Of a stretch of 64,000 bases of DNA, positions 8,843 to 17,239 are shown piece by piece. Position 1 is the first letter of the stretch; every line of letters starts with the position of its first letter. Made by a program: the position numbers and the translations under genes. The stretch is taken from the NCBI RefSeq assembly GCF_004331345.1, contig NZ_SJJZ01000005.1, forward strand, positions 434,001 to 498,000, given 5' to 3'. The notes below the pieces were generated by a model. The model made no database searches. It saw nothing but the letters and a program-made list of their open reading frames with translations, and was not told the origin of the DNA. This stretch comes from Kribbella soli (GTDB lineage: Bacteria > Actinomycetota > Actinomycetes > Propionibacteriales > Kribbellaceae).

Positions 8843-9571
8843 CTACTTCGTCGCGCGCACCACCAGCAGGCGTGATGCCTCGCCCAACGGTTCCCCGTGC
8901 CAACCGCCCTCGATGACCACGTCCGAGAAGCCCGCCGCCCGCAGGTCAGCGGTGATCTCGTCGGCGGAGCGGAAGTACAGGACGTTCCGGTAGACCGCGT
9001 CACGCCCGTCCTCGAAGACGTTGTGCGCGTCGAACGTCACGCGCCCGTTCGCGATCTCGATCAGCTCGAGCCACTCCTTCAGGTGCCCGGCCAGCGTGTC
9101 CCGTTCGCCGTACGTCGCCTCGCTCGTCCACTGCTCCCACGCACGCGCCGCCGGATTGCGCGACTCGAACGCGAGCACCCCACCGGGACGCAGCGCGGCC
9201 GCCAGCGCAGCGACCGCGTCCGCGTGCTCCGCGACGTGCATCATCGTGTTGCCGCTGCTGACCGCGAGATCCACGTCGCCGGTCGGTTCCACCGAGCGAT
9301 GGTCCCCGTCGATCCAGGTCACCGCGTCGGCACCGGGCTGTCGGCGCGCGTACCCGAGCATGGTGGGACTCGGATCAACGCCGATCACCAGCCGGCCAGG
9401 CACGGCCAGCGACCGTGTGAGCAGACCGGTTCCACAGCCGAAGTCCAGGACCTTCGCAGCGCCCTCGGCCAAGGCACGGTAATAGGCGTGATCCTCTCCG
9501 GACGGGTTGTCCAGGTCATAGAGCTCCACCAACTGCTCGTCGCCGTACGGATCATCGATCACGCACTGCAC
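8843..9571 (-). CDS. Class I SAM-dependent methyltransferase
   Basis: A 242-aa Rossmann methyltransferase. SAM-binding motif I is KVLDFGCGTGLLTRSL, the acidic motif II is VIGVDPSPTML, and ALRPGGVLAFESRNPAARAW is the post-III region. The GTG start is adjacent to the stop of the upstream CHAP gene; an in-frame GTG nine bases later is equally plausible, and no clear ribosome site separates them. The acceptor is unknown. Confidence 0.8.
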   Translation of the reverse strand: MQCVIDDPYGDEQLVELYDLDNPSGEDHAYYRALAEGAAKVLDFGCGTGLLTRSLAVPGRLVIGVDPSPTMLGYARRQPGADAVTWIDGDHRSVEPTGDVDLAVSSGNTMMHVAEHADAVAALAAALRPGGVLAFESRNPAARAWEQWTSEATYGERDTLAGHLKEWLELIEIANGRVTFDAHNVFEDGRDAVYRNVLYFRSADEITADLRAAGFSDVVIEGGWHGEPLGEASRLLVVRATK

Positions 9572-9572
9572 C

Positions 9573-10097
9573 TTACTGGGCCGCGACCCACCCATAGATG
9601 TCGCCGGGGCGTCCGGCGTCCTGCGCGTGCTGGGGGTCGAACGGCCCGTGCTTGCGGACCTGGTTCTCCGAATTGCCTTCCACCGTCGTGATGCTCCCGT
9701 CGGTGCCGACGGCAACGACCACGCCGGTGTGCACGCTGGTGTCGGTGTTCTCCGGGCCGGTGCCGTAGAGGACGATGTCGCCGGGCTGCATGCCCGTGTC
9801 GCCGGAGTGTGCCCGGCCCCTGTCCTGGCCCCAGGTGTAGATGTCGCCGGTGAAACCGTAGTTCGGGATGTCGATACCGGCCTGCCGCCAGGTCCAGGTG
9901 GCGAAGTGCGCGCACCACGCCTCGCACGGCCCGTACGGGTTGCAGTTGCTGCCGGGCGGCGTTTCCTGCTGCCCGACCTCGCCGTTCGCCGCGTTCACGA
10001 TCGCCGTCCGGGTGTCGGCCGCGGAGGCGGTCAGTGACAGTGAGCCCAGCAGGGCTATGACGACGAAGGACAGCAGCATTCGAAGGCACAAGCGCAT
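9573..10097 (-). CDS. Secreted CHAP-domain peptidoglycan amidase/endopeptidase
   Basis: A 174-aa exported protein. Residues 1-27 form a Sec signal peptide ending LTASAA. The CHAP domain follows, with candidate catalytic Cys62 (in CEAWCAHFATWTW), His123 (SVHTGVVVAV) and a polar third residue at VEGN near 140. Such proteins cleave peptide bonds or amide links in cell-wall peptidoglycan. Four cysteines in the mature part may form disulfides. The methyltransferase gene follows after one base. Confidence 0.87.
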   Translation of the reverse strand: MRLCLRMLLSFVVIALLGSLSLTASAADTRTAIVNAANGEVGQQETPPGSNCNPYGPCEAWCAHFATWTWRQAGIDIPNYGFTGDIYTWGQDRGRAHSGDTGMQPGDIVLYGTGPENTDTSVHTGVVVAVGTDGSITTVEGNSENQVRKHGPFDPQHAQDAGRPGDIYGWVAAQ

Positions 10098-10208
10098 CAG
10101 ACTGCTCCAATCAGAGGGGACAAATCTCCAACACGGTCCGCCCGGTCAGTATGTAATTAACTAACTACGGATTGCCATCACAGTGTCGTTAAATTACTGG
10201 GGAATAGA

Positions 10209-11885
10209 GTGAGCCGCATGGTCGATGTGAAGCCCCGCAGCCGGACAGTCACCGACGGATTGGAAGCGACCGCCAGCAGAGGCATGCTGCGCGCGGTCGG
10301 GATGGGGGACGACGACTGGGTCAAGCCACAGATCGGCGTCGCGTCGAGCTGGAACGAGATCACCCCGTGCAACCTGTCGCTGGACCGGCTCGCCAAGGCG
10401 GTCAAGGACGGCGTGCACGCGGCCGGCGGATATCCGCTCGAGTTCGGCACGATCAGCGTGTCCGACGGCATCTCGATGGGCCACGTCGGCATGCACTACT
10501 CGCTCGTCAGCCGCGAGATCATCGCGGACTCGGTCGAGACCGTGATGGAGGCCGAGCGGCTGGACGGTTCGGTCCTGCTGGCCGGCTGCGACAAGTCGCT
10601 GCCGGGCATGCTGATGGCCGCGGCCCGGCTCGATCTGGCGTCGGTCTTCCTGTACGCCGGTTCGATCATGCCGGGCAAGCTCGGCGACAAGGACGTCACG
10701 ATCATCGACGCCTTCGAGGCGGTCGGTGCCTGTGTCCGCGGCCTGATCACCCAGGACGAGGTCGACGCGGTCGAGCGCGCGATCTGCCCCGGCGAAGGTG
10801 CCTGCGGCGGCATGTACACCGCCAACACCATGGCCGCGTCCGCCGAGGCCCTCGGCATGTCGCTCCCGGGCTCCGCCGCCCCGCCCGCGGTGGACCGCCG
10901 CCGCGACGGGTACGCCCGCAAGTCCGGCGAGGCCGTCGTCGGCCTGCTGCAGAAGGGGATCACGGCCCGCCAGATCCTCACCAAGGACGCGTTCGAGAAC
11001 GCGATCGCCGTGGTGATGGCACTCGGCGGCTCGACGAACGCCGTACTCCATCTGCTCGCGATCGCCCGCGAGGCCGAGGTCGATCTGAGGCTCGACGACT
11101 TCAACCGGATCGGCGACCGGGTCCCGCATCTCGGTGATCTCAAGCCGTTCGGCCGCTATGTGATGACGGATGTCGACCGCGTCGGCGGCATCCCGGTGAT
11201 CATGCGCGCGCTGCTCGACGCCGGCCTGCTGCACGGCGACTGCCTGACGGTGACCGGCAAGACGATGGCCGAGAACCTCGCCGACATCGCGCCACCGGAC
11301 GTCGACGGCACCATCATCCGCGCGCTGGACAAGCCGATCCACGGCACCGGCGGCATCACGATCCTGCACGGCTCGCTCGCGCCCGAGGGTGCGGTGGTGA
11401 AGAGCGCCGGCTTCGACTCGGACGTCTTCGAGGGTACGGCGCGGGTGTTCGACGGCGAGCGTGGTGCGATGGACGCGGTCGGCTCGCTGAATCCCGGTGA
11501 TGTGGTGGTGATCCGGTACGAAGGCCCGAAGGGCGGCCCCGGCATGCGCGAGATGCTCGCGGTCACCGGCGCGATCAAGGGTGCGGGCCTCGGCAAGGAC
11601 GTCCTGCTGCTCACCGACGGCCGTTTCTCCGGCGGTACGACGGGACTCTGCGTGGGGCATGTGGCGCCGGAAGCCGTCGACGGCGGCCCGATCGCCTTCG
11701 TCCGGGACGGCGACCGGATCACCCTCGACGTGAAGAACCGCACCCTCGAACTCCACGTCGATCCCGAGGAACTCGAACGCCGCCGCGAGGGCTGGACCCC
11801 GAAGACCCCGGCCATCACCAAGGGCGTCCTCGGCAAATACGCCCGCCTGGTCCGCTCCGCCTCAGAAGGCGCCGTCTGCATCTAG
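10209..11885 (+). CDS. ilvD: Dihydroxy-acid dehydratase
   Basis: The 558-aa enzyme dehydrates 2,3-dihydroxy-isovalerate and -methylvalerate in the common valine/isoleucine pathway. Iron-sulfur Cys residues are seen in LLAGCDKSLPGMLMAAARLD and GEGACGGMYTANTMA. The late conserved LLTDGRFSGGTTGLCVGHV and GGPIAFVRDGD segments are intact. The GTG start at 10209 follows GGGGA; an ATG nine bases in is an alternative. It is monocistronic in appearance: 322 bases and a promoter with attenuator separate it from ilvB. AT-rich sequence from 10150 to 10200 probably holds its promoter. Confidence 0.97.
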   Translation: MSRMVDVKPRSRTVTDGLEATASRGMLRAVGMGDDDWVKPQIGVASSWNEITPCNLSLDRLAKAVKDGVHAAGGYPLEFGTISVSDGISMGHVGMHYSLVSREIIADSVETVMEAERLDGSVLLAGCDKSLPGMLMAAARLDLASVFLYAGSIMPGKLGDKDVTIIDAFEAVGACVRGLITQDEVDAVERAICPGEGACGGMYTANTMAASAEALGMSLPGSAAPPAVDRRRDGYARKSGEAVVGLLQKGITARQILTKDAFENAIAVVMALGGSTNAVLHLLAIAREAEVDLRLDDFNRIGDRVPHLGDLKPFGRYVMTDVDRVGGIPVIMRALLDAGLLHGDCLTVTGKTMAENLADIAPPDVDGTIIRALDKPIHGTGGITILHGSLAPEGAVVKSAGFDSDVFEGTARVFDGERGAMDAVGSLNPGDVVVIRYEGPKGGPGMREMLAVTGAIKGAGLGKDVLLLTDGRFSGGTTGLCVGHVAPEAVDGGPIAFVRDGDRITLDVKNRTLELHVDPEELERRREGWTPKTPAITKGVLGKYARLVRSASEGAVCI

Positions 11886-11952
11886 GCGGTTGGGGTCAGC
11901 CGTCTATCGGTAAGACAGGCATCTCATCCATTGGGACGGGCGGACACCGAAC

Positions 11953-11983
11953 TTGACCCGGCTGCCGGTTGTCGGCGAATAAT
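11953..11983 (+). promoter_or_regulatory. ilvBNC promoter driving a leaderless leader peptide
   Basis: A TTGACC hexamer (11953-11958) and AATAAT (11978-11983) lie 19 bases apart. The expected start site, about seven bases downstream, falls on the A of the leader-peptide ATG at 11990. That would make the leader peptide mRNA leaderless, which is common in actinobacteria and fits the lack of any ribosome site before the peptide. Confidence 0.6.
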
Positions 11984-11989
11984 GCCTAC

Positions 11990-12031
11990 ATGCGATCGAT
12001 TCTCCTCGTACTTGTGCGGCGCGCCGACTGA
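11990..12031 (+). CDS. ilvBNC leader peptide (13 aa)
   Basis: The short ORF encodes MRSILLVLVRRAD, with Ile-Leu-Leu-Val-Leu-Val as six consecutive branched-chain codons. It is followed 22 bases later by an intrinsic terminator and then by ilvB. This is the classical attenuator arrangement: ribosome stalling at these codons when charged branched-chain tRNAs are scarce would prevent terminator formation. Related leaders are known before ilvB in other actinobacteria. Confidence 0.8.
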   Translation: MRSILLVLVRRAD

Positions 12032-12053
12032 CGCGACCACTGAGTCGAGCGCG

Positions 12054-12088
12054 CCCCCTTCAGCCCACCCGGCGGAGGGGGTTTTTTG
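12054..12088 (+). terminator. ilvBNC attenuator terminator
   Basis: A GC-rich stem (CCCCCTTC pairing with GGAGGGGG, one G-U pair) closed by an inner GCC/GGC extension is followed by a TTTTTT run. It lies between the leader peptide and ilvB, with 119 bases left to the ilvB start, so it is a conditional terminator rather than the end of ilvD. The GC palindrome GGCGCGCC at the end of the leader ORF could take part in the alternative fold. Confidence 0.78.
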
Positions 12089-12207
12089 TTGCCAATGCGA
12101 CTATCTGCGACCCAGTAGTGCAACGACAACGGCCACGAGCGAGGATGGATCGGTCGCGAAGCAGTATCTGTTTTTTGGCATAACGTGACAGGACAAGGAA
12201 GGCACTC

Positions 12208-13959
12208 ATGAGTGAGCAGCTGACCGGGGCACAGGCTCTGATCCGCGCACTGGAACATGCCGGGGTCGACACCGTCTTCGGCATCCCGGGCGGCGCGATC
12301 CTCCCGGCGTACGACCCGATGCTCGACTCGACCCAGATCCGCCACATCCTGGTACGTCACGAGCAGGGCGCCGGTCACGCCGCCCAGGGGTACGCCGCCG
12401 CGTCCGGGAAGACCGGCGTGTGTATGGCGACCTCCGGGCCGGGCGCGACCAACCTGGTGACGCCGATCGCCGACGCGTACATGGACTCGGTGCCGATGGT
12501 CGCGATCACCGGCCAGGTCGCCGGCGCCGCGATCGGCACCGATGCGTTCCAGGAGGCGGACATCCGCGGCATCACGATGCCGATCACCAAGCACAACTTC
12601 CTGGTGACCGACCCCAACGACATCGCCACCACGATCGCCGAGGCGTTCCACATCGCCTCCACCGGCCGCCCCGGCCCGGTGCTGGTCGACGTGACCAAGG
12701 ACGCGATGCAGACCAAGGGCGTCGACTTCCAGTGGCCGACCGAGCTGTCGCTGCCCGGCTACCGGCCGGTGACCCGCCCGCACCCCAAGCAGGTGCGCGA
12801 GGCGGCCCGCCTGATCGTTGCCGCCGAGAAGCCGGTGCTGTACGTCGGCGGCGGTGTGATCCGCGCTCGGGCCAGCGTCGAGCTGAAGGAGCTCGCCGAG
12901 CTGCTCGGCATTCCGGTGGTCACCACGCTGATGGCCCGCGGCGCGTTGCCGGACACCCATGAGCTGCACTTCGGGATGCCCGGAATGCACGGCTCGGTGT
13001 CCGCGGTCGGCGCCCTGCAGCGCTCCGACCTGCTGATCACCCTGGGCGCCCGGTTCGACGACCGGGTGACCGGCAAGCTCGACTCGTTCGCCCCCGAGGC
13101 GAAGGTCATCCACGCCGACATCGACCCGGCCGAGATCGGCAAGAACCGGGCCGCCGACGTGCCGATCGTGGGTGACTGCAAGGAGGTCATCACCGATCTG
13201 ATCGCGGCCCTGAAGACCGAGATCGCGGGCGCCGGCCGCACCCCGTCGTACGACGCCTGGCGTGGTCAGCTCGAGTCGGTCCGCGCGAAGTACCCGGTGG
13301 CGTACGACGAACCCGAGGACGGCACGCTGTCCCCGCAGTACGTGATCGAGCGGATCGGCAAGATCGCCGGCCCGGACGCCATCTACACCGCGGGCGTCGG
13401 CCAGCACCAGATGTGGTCCGCGCACTACCTGCCCTTCGAGAAGCCCGGCCACTGGCTGAACTCCGGCGGCCTCGGCACCATGGGGTACGCCGTGCCGGCC
13501 GCGATGGGCGCCAAGGTCGCGCGGCCGGACAAGACCGTCTGGGCGATCGACGGCGACGGCTGCTTCCAGATGACCAACCAGGAGCTCGTCACCTGCGCCC
13601 TCGAGGGCATCCCGATCAAGGTTGCCGTGATCAACAACCAGTCGCTGGGCATGGTCCGCCAGTGGCAGACGCTGTTCTACGACAAGCGCTACTCCAACAC
13701 CGATCTGCACTCGGCCCGGATCCCGGACTTCGCGAAGCTCGCCGAGGCGATGGGCGGCGTCGGGCTGCGCTGCTCCGACAAGGAGTCGGTCGACGCCACC
13801 ATCGACAAGGCGATGTCGGTCACCGACCAGCCGGTCGTGGTCGACTTCGTCGTGCACCGCGACGCGATGGTCTGGCCGATGGTCGCCGCCGGCGTGAGCA
13901 ACGACGAGATCCAGATCGCCCGCGACATGGCGCCGAAGTGGGAAGGCGAGGAACTCTGA
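12208..13959 (+). CDS. ilvB: Acetolactate synthase large (catalytic) subunit
   Basis: The 583-aa ThDP enzyme condenses pyruvate with pyruvate or 2-ketobutyrate, the first common step of branched-chain synthesis. Catalytic Glu52 lies in VRHEQGAGHAAQGYA. The ThDP/Mg motif runs from GDGCFQMTNQE to VINNQSLGMVRQWQ. The FAD-binding middle domain and the C-terminal domain are full length. AAGGAAGG precedes the ATG. It is the first gene of ilvB-ilvN-ilvC and its stop overlaps the ilvN start by one base (TGATG). Confidence 0.97.
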   Translation: MSEQLTGAQALIRALEHAGVDTVFGIPGGAILPAYDPMLDSTQIRHILVRHEQGAGHAAQGYAAASGKTGVCMATSGPGATNLVTPIADAYMDSVPMVAITGQVAGAAIGTDAFQEADIRGITMPITKHNFLVTDPNDIATTIAEAFHIASTGRPGPVLVDVTKDAMQTKGVDFQWPTELSLPGYRPVTRPHPKQVREAARLIVAAEKPVLYVGGGVIRARASVELKELAELLGIPVVTTLMARGALPDTHELHFGMPGMHGSVSAVGALQRSDLLITLGARFDDRVTGKLDSFAPEAKVIHADIDPAEIGKNRAADVPIVGDCKEVITDLIAALKTEIAGAGRTPSYDAWRGQLESVRAKYPVAYDEPEDGTLSPQYVIERIGKIAGPDAIYTAGVGQHQMWSAHYLPFEKPGHWLNSGGLGTMGYAVPAAMGAKVARPDKTVWAIDGDGCFQMTNQELVTCALEGIPIKVAVINNQSLGMVRQWQTLFYDKRYSNTDLHSARIPDFAKLAEAMGGVGLRCSDKESVDATIDKAMSVTDQPVVVDFVVHRDAMVWPMVAAGVSNDEIQIARDMAPKWEGEEL

Positions 13960-14603
13960 TGTCCAAGCACACCTTGAGCATCCTGGTGGAGAACAAGCAC
14001 GGTGTGCTGGCCCGCGTGGCCGCGCTGATCTCGCGGCGCGGGTTCAACATCGACTCCCTCGCGGTCGGTCCGACCGAGCATCCCGAGGTGTCCCGGATGA
14101 CCATCGCGGTCAGCGTGGACGAGCAGCCTCTGGAGCAGATCACCAAGCAGCTCAACAAGCTGGTGAACGTGATCAAGATCGTCGAACTCGAACCCACGCA
14201 GACGGTTCAGCGCGAACTGCTGCTGGTGAAGGTCAAGGCGGACACCCTGACCCGTGGACAGGTGCTGGAGACCGTCCAGCTGTTCCGGGCGAAGGTGGTC
14301 GACGTGGCACCGGACGCGATCACGATCGAGGCGACCGGCAATCCCGAGAAACTCGAGGCCATGCTCCGGGTGCTGGAACCCTTCGGCGTCCGCGAGTTGG
14401 TGCAGTCCGGCATGGTGGCGATCGGCCGGGGCAGCCGCTCCATCTCCGACCGCACCCTGCGACCGGTGCCAGTGCCGCCGCCGCACGTGCAGACCGGACC
14501 CCCGAACGTGCAGGCGCGGCCTGCCGGTGCCGGCTCCTCACACCACCCGGTGCCGGCCCCGCCGCCGGGCCGTACCGCCGCCGCCGTACCGAATCAACAC
14601 TAA
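13959..14603 (+). CDS. ilvN: Acetolactate synthase small (regulatory) subunit with Pro-rich tail
   Basis: The 214-aa regulatory subunit binds valine and activates IlvB. An N-terminal ACT domain (HTLSILVENKHGVLARVAAL onward, residues 4-78) and the C-terminal regulatory domain (about 85-163) are typical. Most IlvN proteins end near residue 165-175; here a further 45 or so residues rich in Pro, Gly, Ala and His form a low-complexity tail. The tail reads in frame to a TAA that is part of the ilvC ribosome site (TAAGGAG), so a frameshift is unlikely. Confidence 0.96.
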   Translation: MSKHTLSILVENKHGVLARVAALISRRGFNIDSLAVGPTEHPEVSRMTIAVSVDEQPLEQITKQLNKLVNVIKIVELEPTQTVQRELLLVKVKADTLTRGQVLETVQLFRAKVVDVAPDAITIEATGNPEKLEAMLRVLEPFGVRELVQSGMVAIGRGSRSISDRTLRPVPVPPPHVQTGPPNVQARPAGAGSSHHPVPAPPPGRTAAAVPNQH

Positions 14604-14618
14604 GGAGAAGTGCCCGAA

Positions 14619-15650
14619 GTGGCTGCTGAAATGTTCTACGACGACAACGCCGACCTGTCGGTGATCCAGGGCCGGCACGTGGCCGTGCTCGGCTACGGCT
14701 CCCAGGGCCACGCCCACGCGCTCTCGCTGCGCGACTCCGGCGTCGACGTCCGGGTCGGTCTGCCGGAAGGCTCGAAGAGCCGGGCCAAGGCCGAGGCCCA
14801 GGGCCTGCGGGTCGTCACCCCGGCCGAGGCGGTCGAGGAAGCCGACGTGATCGTCGTACTCGCTCCGGACCCCGCCCAGCGCAAGCTCTACAAGGAGGCC
14901 ATCGAGCCGAACCTGGTCGACGGCGACGCGCTGGTCTTCGGTCACGGCTTCAACATCCGGTTCGGCTACATCAAGCCGCCGGCGGGTGTCGACGTGTTCA
15001 TGGTCGCCCCGAAGGGCCCGGGTCACCTGGTCCGTCGCGAGTACACCGAGGGTCGCGGCGTACCCGTGCTGGTAGCGGTGGAGCAGGACGCCACCGGCAA
15101 GGCGTGGGACCTGGCGCTCTCGTACGCCAAGGGCATCGGCGGTCTGCGGGCCGGCGGTATCAAGACCACCTTCACCGAGGAGACCGAGACCGACCTGTTC
15201 GGTGAGCAGGCCGTCCTCTGCGGTGGTGTCTCCGCGCTGATCACGGCCGGGTACGAGACCCTGACCGAGGCCGGCTACCAGCCCGAGGTCGCGTACTTCG
15301 AGTGCCTGCACGAGCTCAAGCTGATCGTCGACCTGATCTACGAAGGCGGCATCGCCAAGCAGCGCTGGTCGGTCTCCGACACCGCCGAGTACGGCGACTA
15401 CGTGTCCGGCCCGCGGATCATCGACGCGTCGGTGAAGGCCCGGATGAAGGAGGTCCTCGGTGACATCACCGACGGCACCTTCGCGGCCCGCTTCATCGCC
15501 GACCAGGACGCCGGCGCGCCGGAGTTCGCGGAGTTCCGCAAGAAGAGCCAGGAGCACCCGATCGAGGCGGTGGGCAAGGACCTTCGCGGTCTGATGGCGT
15601 GGGTCAAGTCGCACGACGACGACTACGTCGAGGGCAGCGCCGCGCGCTGA
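14619..15650 (+). CDS. ilvC: Ketol-acid reductoisomerase, class I
   Basis: The 343-aa enzyme isomerises and reduces acetolactate or acetohydroxybutyrate with NADPH and Mg. The Rossmann motif GYGSQGHAHAL, the PKGPGHLVR segment and the metal-binding region TEETETDLFGEQAVLCGG are all present, and length is that of the short class I form. GTG at 14619 was chosen because AAGGAG ends 11 bases before it; the GTG at 14610 lies only two bases from that site. It ends the ilvBNC operon and is followed by a strong terminator. Confidence 0.96.
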   Translation: MAAEMFYDDNADLSVIQGRHVAVLGYGSQGHAHALSLRDSGVDVRVGLPEGSKSRAKAEAQGLRVVTPAEAVEEADVIVVLAPDPAQRKLYKEAIEPNLVDGDALVFGHGFNIRFGYIKPPAGVDVFMVAPKGPGHLVRREYTEGRGVPVLVAVEQDATGKAWDLALSYAKGIGGLRAGGIKTTFTEETETDLFGEQAVLCGGVSALITAGYETLTEAGYQPEVAYFECLHELKLIVDLIYEGGIAKQRWSVSDTAEYGDYVSGPRIIDASVKARMKEVLGDITDGTFAARFIADQDAGAPEFAEFRKKSQEHPIEAVGKDLRGLMAWVKSHDDDYVEGSAAR

Positions 15651-15674
15651 CGAACGACCCCGCAGGTGACTCGA

Positions 15675-15717
15675 GGGTCCGGACCATCCAGGTGGGTGGT
15701 CCGGGCCCTTTTGTTTG
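15675..15717 (+). terminator. ilvBNC terminator
   Basis: Arms of 15 bases (GGGTCCGGACCATCC and GGGTGGTCCGGGCCC, two G-U pairs) with a four-base loop are followed by TTTTGTTT. The site is 25 bases past the ilvC stop. Confidence 0.85.
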
Positions 15718-15771
15718 ACACAATGTGTGACGGTTGTGGTCTGTACTGGTGATCTGGGGGGAGGGCGAGCG

Positions 15772-16956
15772 GTGGAGGACGGCAGGAGCGGGCTTCCGCG
15801 GCCGCCGCGGCGGGTTCCGGCGGGTGCCGGCACGCTGACCCAACTGGAGGCTCCCAGCCGGTCGGCCGGGGCCGAACCGCCGCCACGGGGTCCGTGGATC
15901 TTCGGCCGGATCCTGGCCGGTCTTCTCGTCCTGATCGTGATCGTCGCCGGCGGCGCCGGAGCGGGCTGGTTCATCCGGCAGGAGAGCCTGCAGATCAACA
16001 CCGACGAGGTGCTGAAGTCGGTCGGGCCGTCTGTCGTCCGGGTGCTCGCGTCGACCTGTACGGGGACCGGCGAGGCGTCCGGCGTACTGATCGACAACGG
16101 TCGCATCCTGACCGCGACGTCCGCGGTCGAGGAGCCGAGATCGATCGTGGTCGTGATGCCCGACGGCCGGATCCGGCGCGCCAACCTCCTCGGTACCAGC
16201 ACCGACGGCGTCGCAGTCCTGCAGTCGATCGGATTCGACGGCGAGCCGCTGCACCTGCCGCCGGCGAACCCCGAGTCGAAGGCCGAGCGGGCACTGGTCG
16301 GCTACACAGCGGCGGGCAAGCAGGTCATCAACGCGATCGGCTCGGCGGCCGACCCCACGGCGCTGGGCGAGGTCATGAACGCGGCCAAGCTGGGCGGCCC
16401 GGTCGTCGACAAGTCCGGTGGACTCATCGGTCTAGTGGTCGGCGACACCGTCCAGGCCAGCACGATCGTCGGTCTCGACAAGCTCCGTGGGTACGTCGCT
16501 TCGGCGTCGACGGGCCTTACCGTCGCCGCGGGCGGAACCTGTGAACAGTCGAAGGGCCCGCAGGGCGCGATCGCGCCGGTGCTGCAGGTCGCCAACACCC
16601 CGCTGGCGGTAGAGGTCCAGGGGCTGCTCGCCAACTACCTGACCCTGGAGAACCGGCAGAACTTCGCCGCGTTGCAGGCCCTGTACTCGCCACGGTTCGC
16701 GAAGAGCCTGACCGAGGAACAGGACCGGAGCAAGCACCAGACGTCGTACTTCTTCAGCCCGAAGCTCACCGATCTGGCCTCGGACGGGTCGTACGCGCGG
16801 ATGTCGTACAACGTGCTGTTCGCTCCCACCGCGACCGGTGCCGACGGGCAGAACTGCAGCCGCCTGGACACGAAGTTCCAACTGGTCCGCTCGAAGGGCA
16901 AGCTGGTCATCGACCGAACCTCACCGATGTCCCCAGCGGTGCCCTGCGACAGCTAG
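15772..16956 (+). CDS. Membrane-anchored degenerate trypsin-like (pseudo-protease) protein
   Basis: A 394-aa protein with a Pro/Arg-rich cytoplasmic N-terminus, one membrane helix (about residues 47-70, ILAGLLVLIVIVAGGAGAG), a trypsin-fold region and a C-terminal NTF2-like region. The fold region has SVVRVLAS, SGVLIDNGRILTATSAV and TDGVAVLQ. In active DegP-like enzymes the first motif ends T-x-A-H, but here it is TATSAV, and the GNSGGP serine motif is replaced by AKLGGPVVD, so both His and Ser appear lost. It may act as a binding or scaffold protein at the cell surface. GTG was chosen because a GGGGGGAGGG site precedes it. Its stop lies inside a long palindrome. Confidence 0.78.
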   Translation: MEDGRSGLPRPPRRVPAGAGTLTQLEAPSRSAGAEPPPRGPWIFGRILAGLLVLIVIVAGGAGAGWFIRQESLQINTDEVLKSVGPSVVRVLASTCTGTGEASGVLIDNGRILTATSAVEEPRSIVVVMPDGRIRRANLLGTSTDGVAVLQSIGFDGEPLHLPPANPESKAERALVGYTAAGKQVINAIGSAADPTALGEVMNAAKLGGPVVDKSGGLIGLVVGDTVQASTIVGLDKLRGYVASASTGLTVAAGGTCEQSKGPQGAIAPVLQVANTPLAVEVQGLLANYLTLENRQNFAALQALYSPRFAKSLTEEQDRSKHQTSYFFSPKLTDLASDGSYARMSYNVLFAPTATGADGQNCSRLDTKFQLVRSKGKLVIDRTSPMSPAVPCDS

Positions 16957-17119
16957 GGGGTGTCTGATGGTTCCACGCCTACTGCGGGGCACTCGGCACG
17001 GCACCTCGCCGCACGGGTGCAAAGGCCACGATGCTCCGCATCGAGACCTTCGCCCCCGCACGCCGATGCACCGCACCGAGCACCTCCTCGCGACGGCGTG
17101 GAACCATCAGACACCCCCT
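16955..17119. repeat. ~165-bp near-palindromic element
   Basis: Perfect 25-bp terminal inverted repeats (starting AGGGGGTGTCTGATGGTTCC at 16955 and mirrored at 17095-17119) enclose sequence that is itself an imperfect inverted repeat. The centre, near 17036, is CGATGC-TCC-GCATCG. Both strands therefore read similarly from the ends inward. The left arm includes the TAG stop of the upstream gene. No transposase or clear target duplication is seen. It could be a miniature inverted-repeat element, a large bidirectional terminator, or both. Confidence 0.75.
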
Positions 17120-17239
17120 GTGACCGGCATTCGGGTCCCCTCACACAGCGTGCAGCGGACGGGGTACCATCGAAGCAGCGGGCACAGCGCGGTGCTCTGT
17201 TCTTGATGAGCCCCTACCGCTTCTGCAGGAGATTCCTCC

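Noticed and set aside
11986..13857. A 623-codon minus-strand frame
   Set aside because: It is antisense to ilvB and would cover the attenuator; no family similarity is seen.
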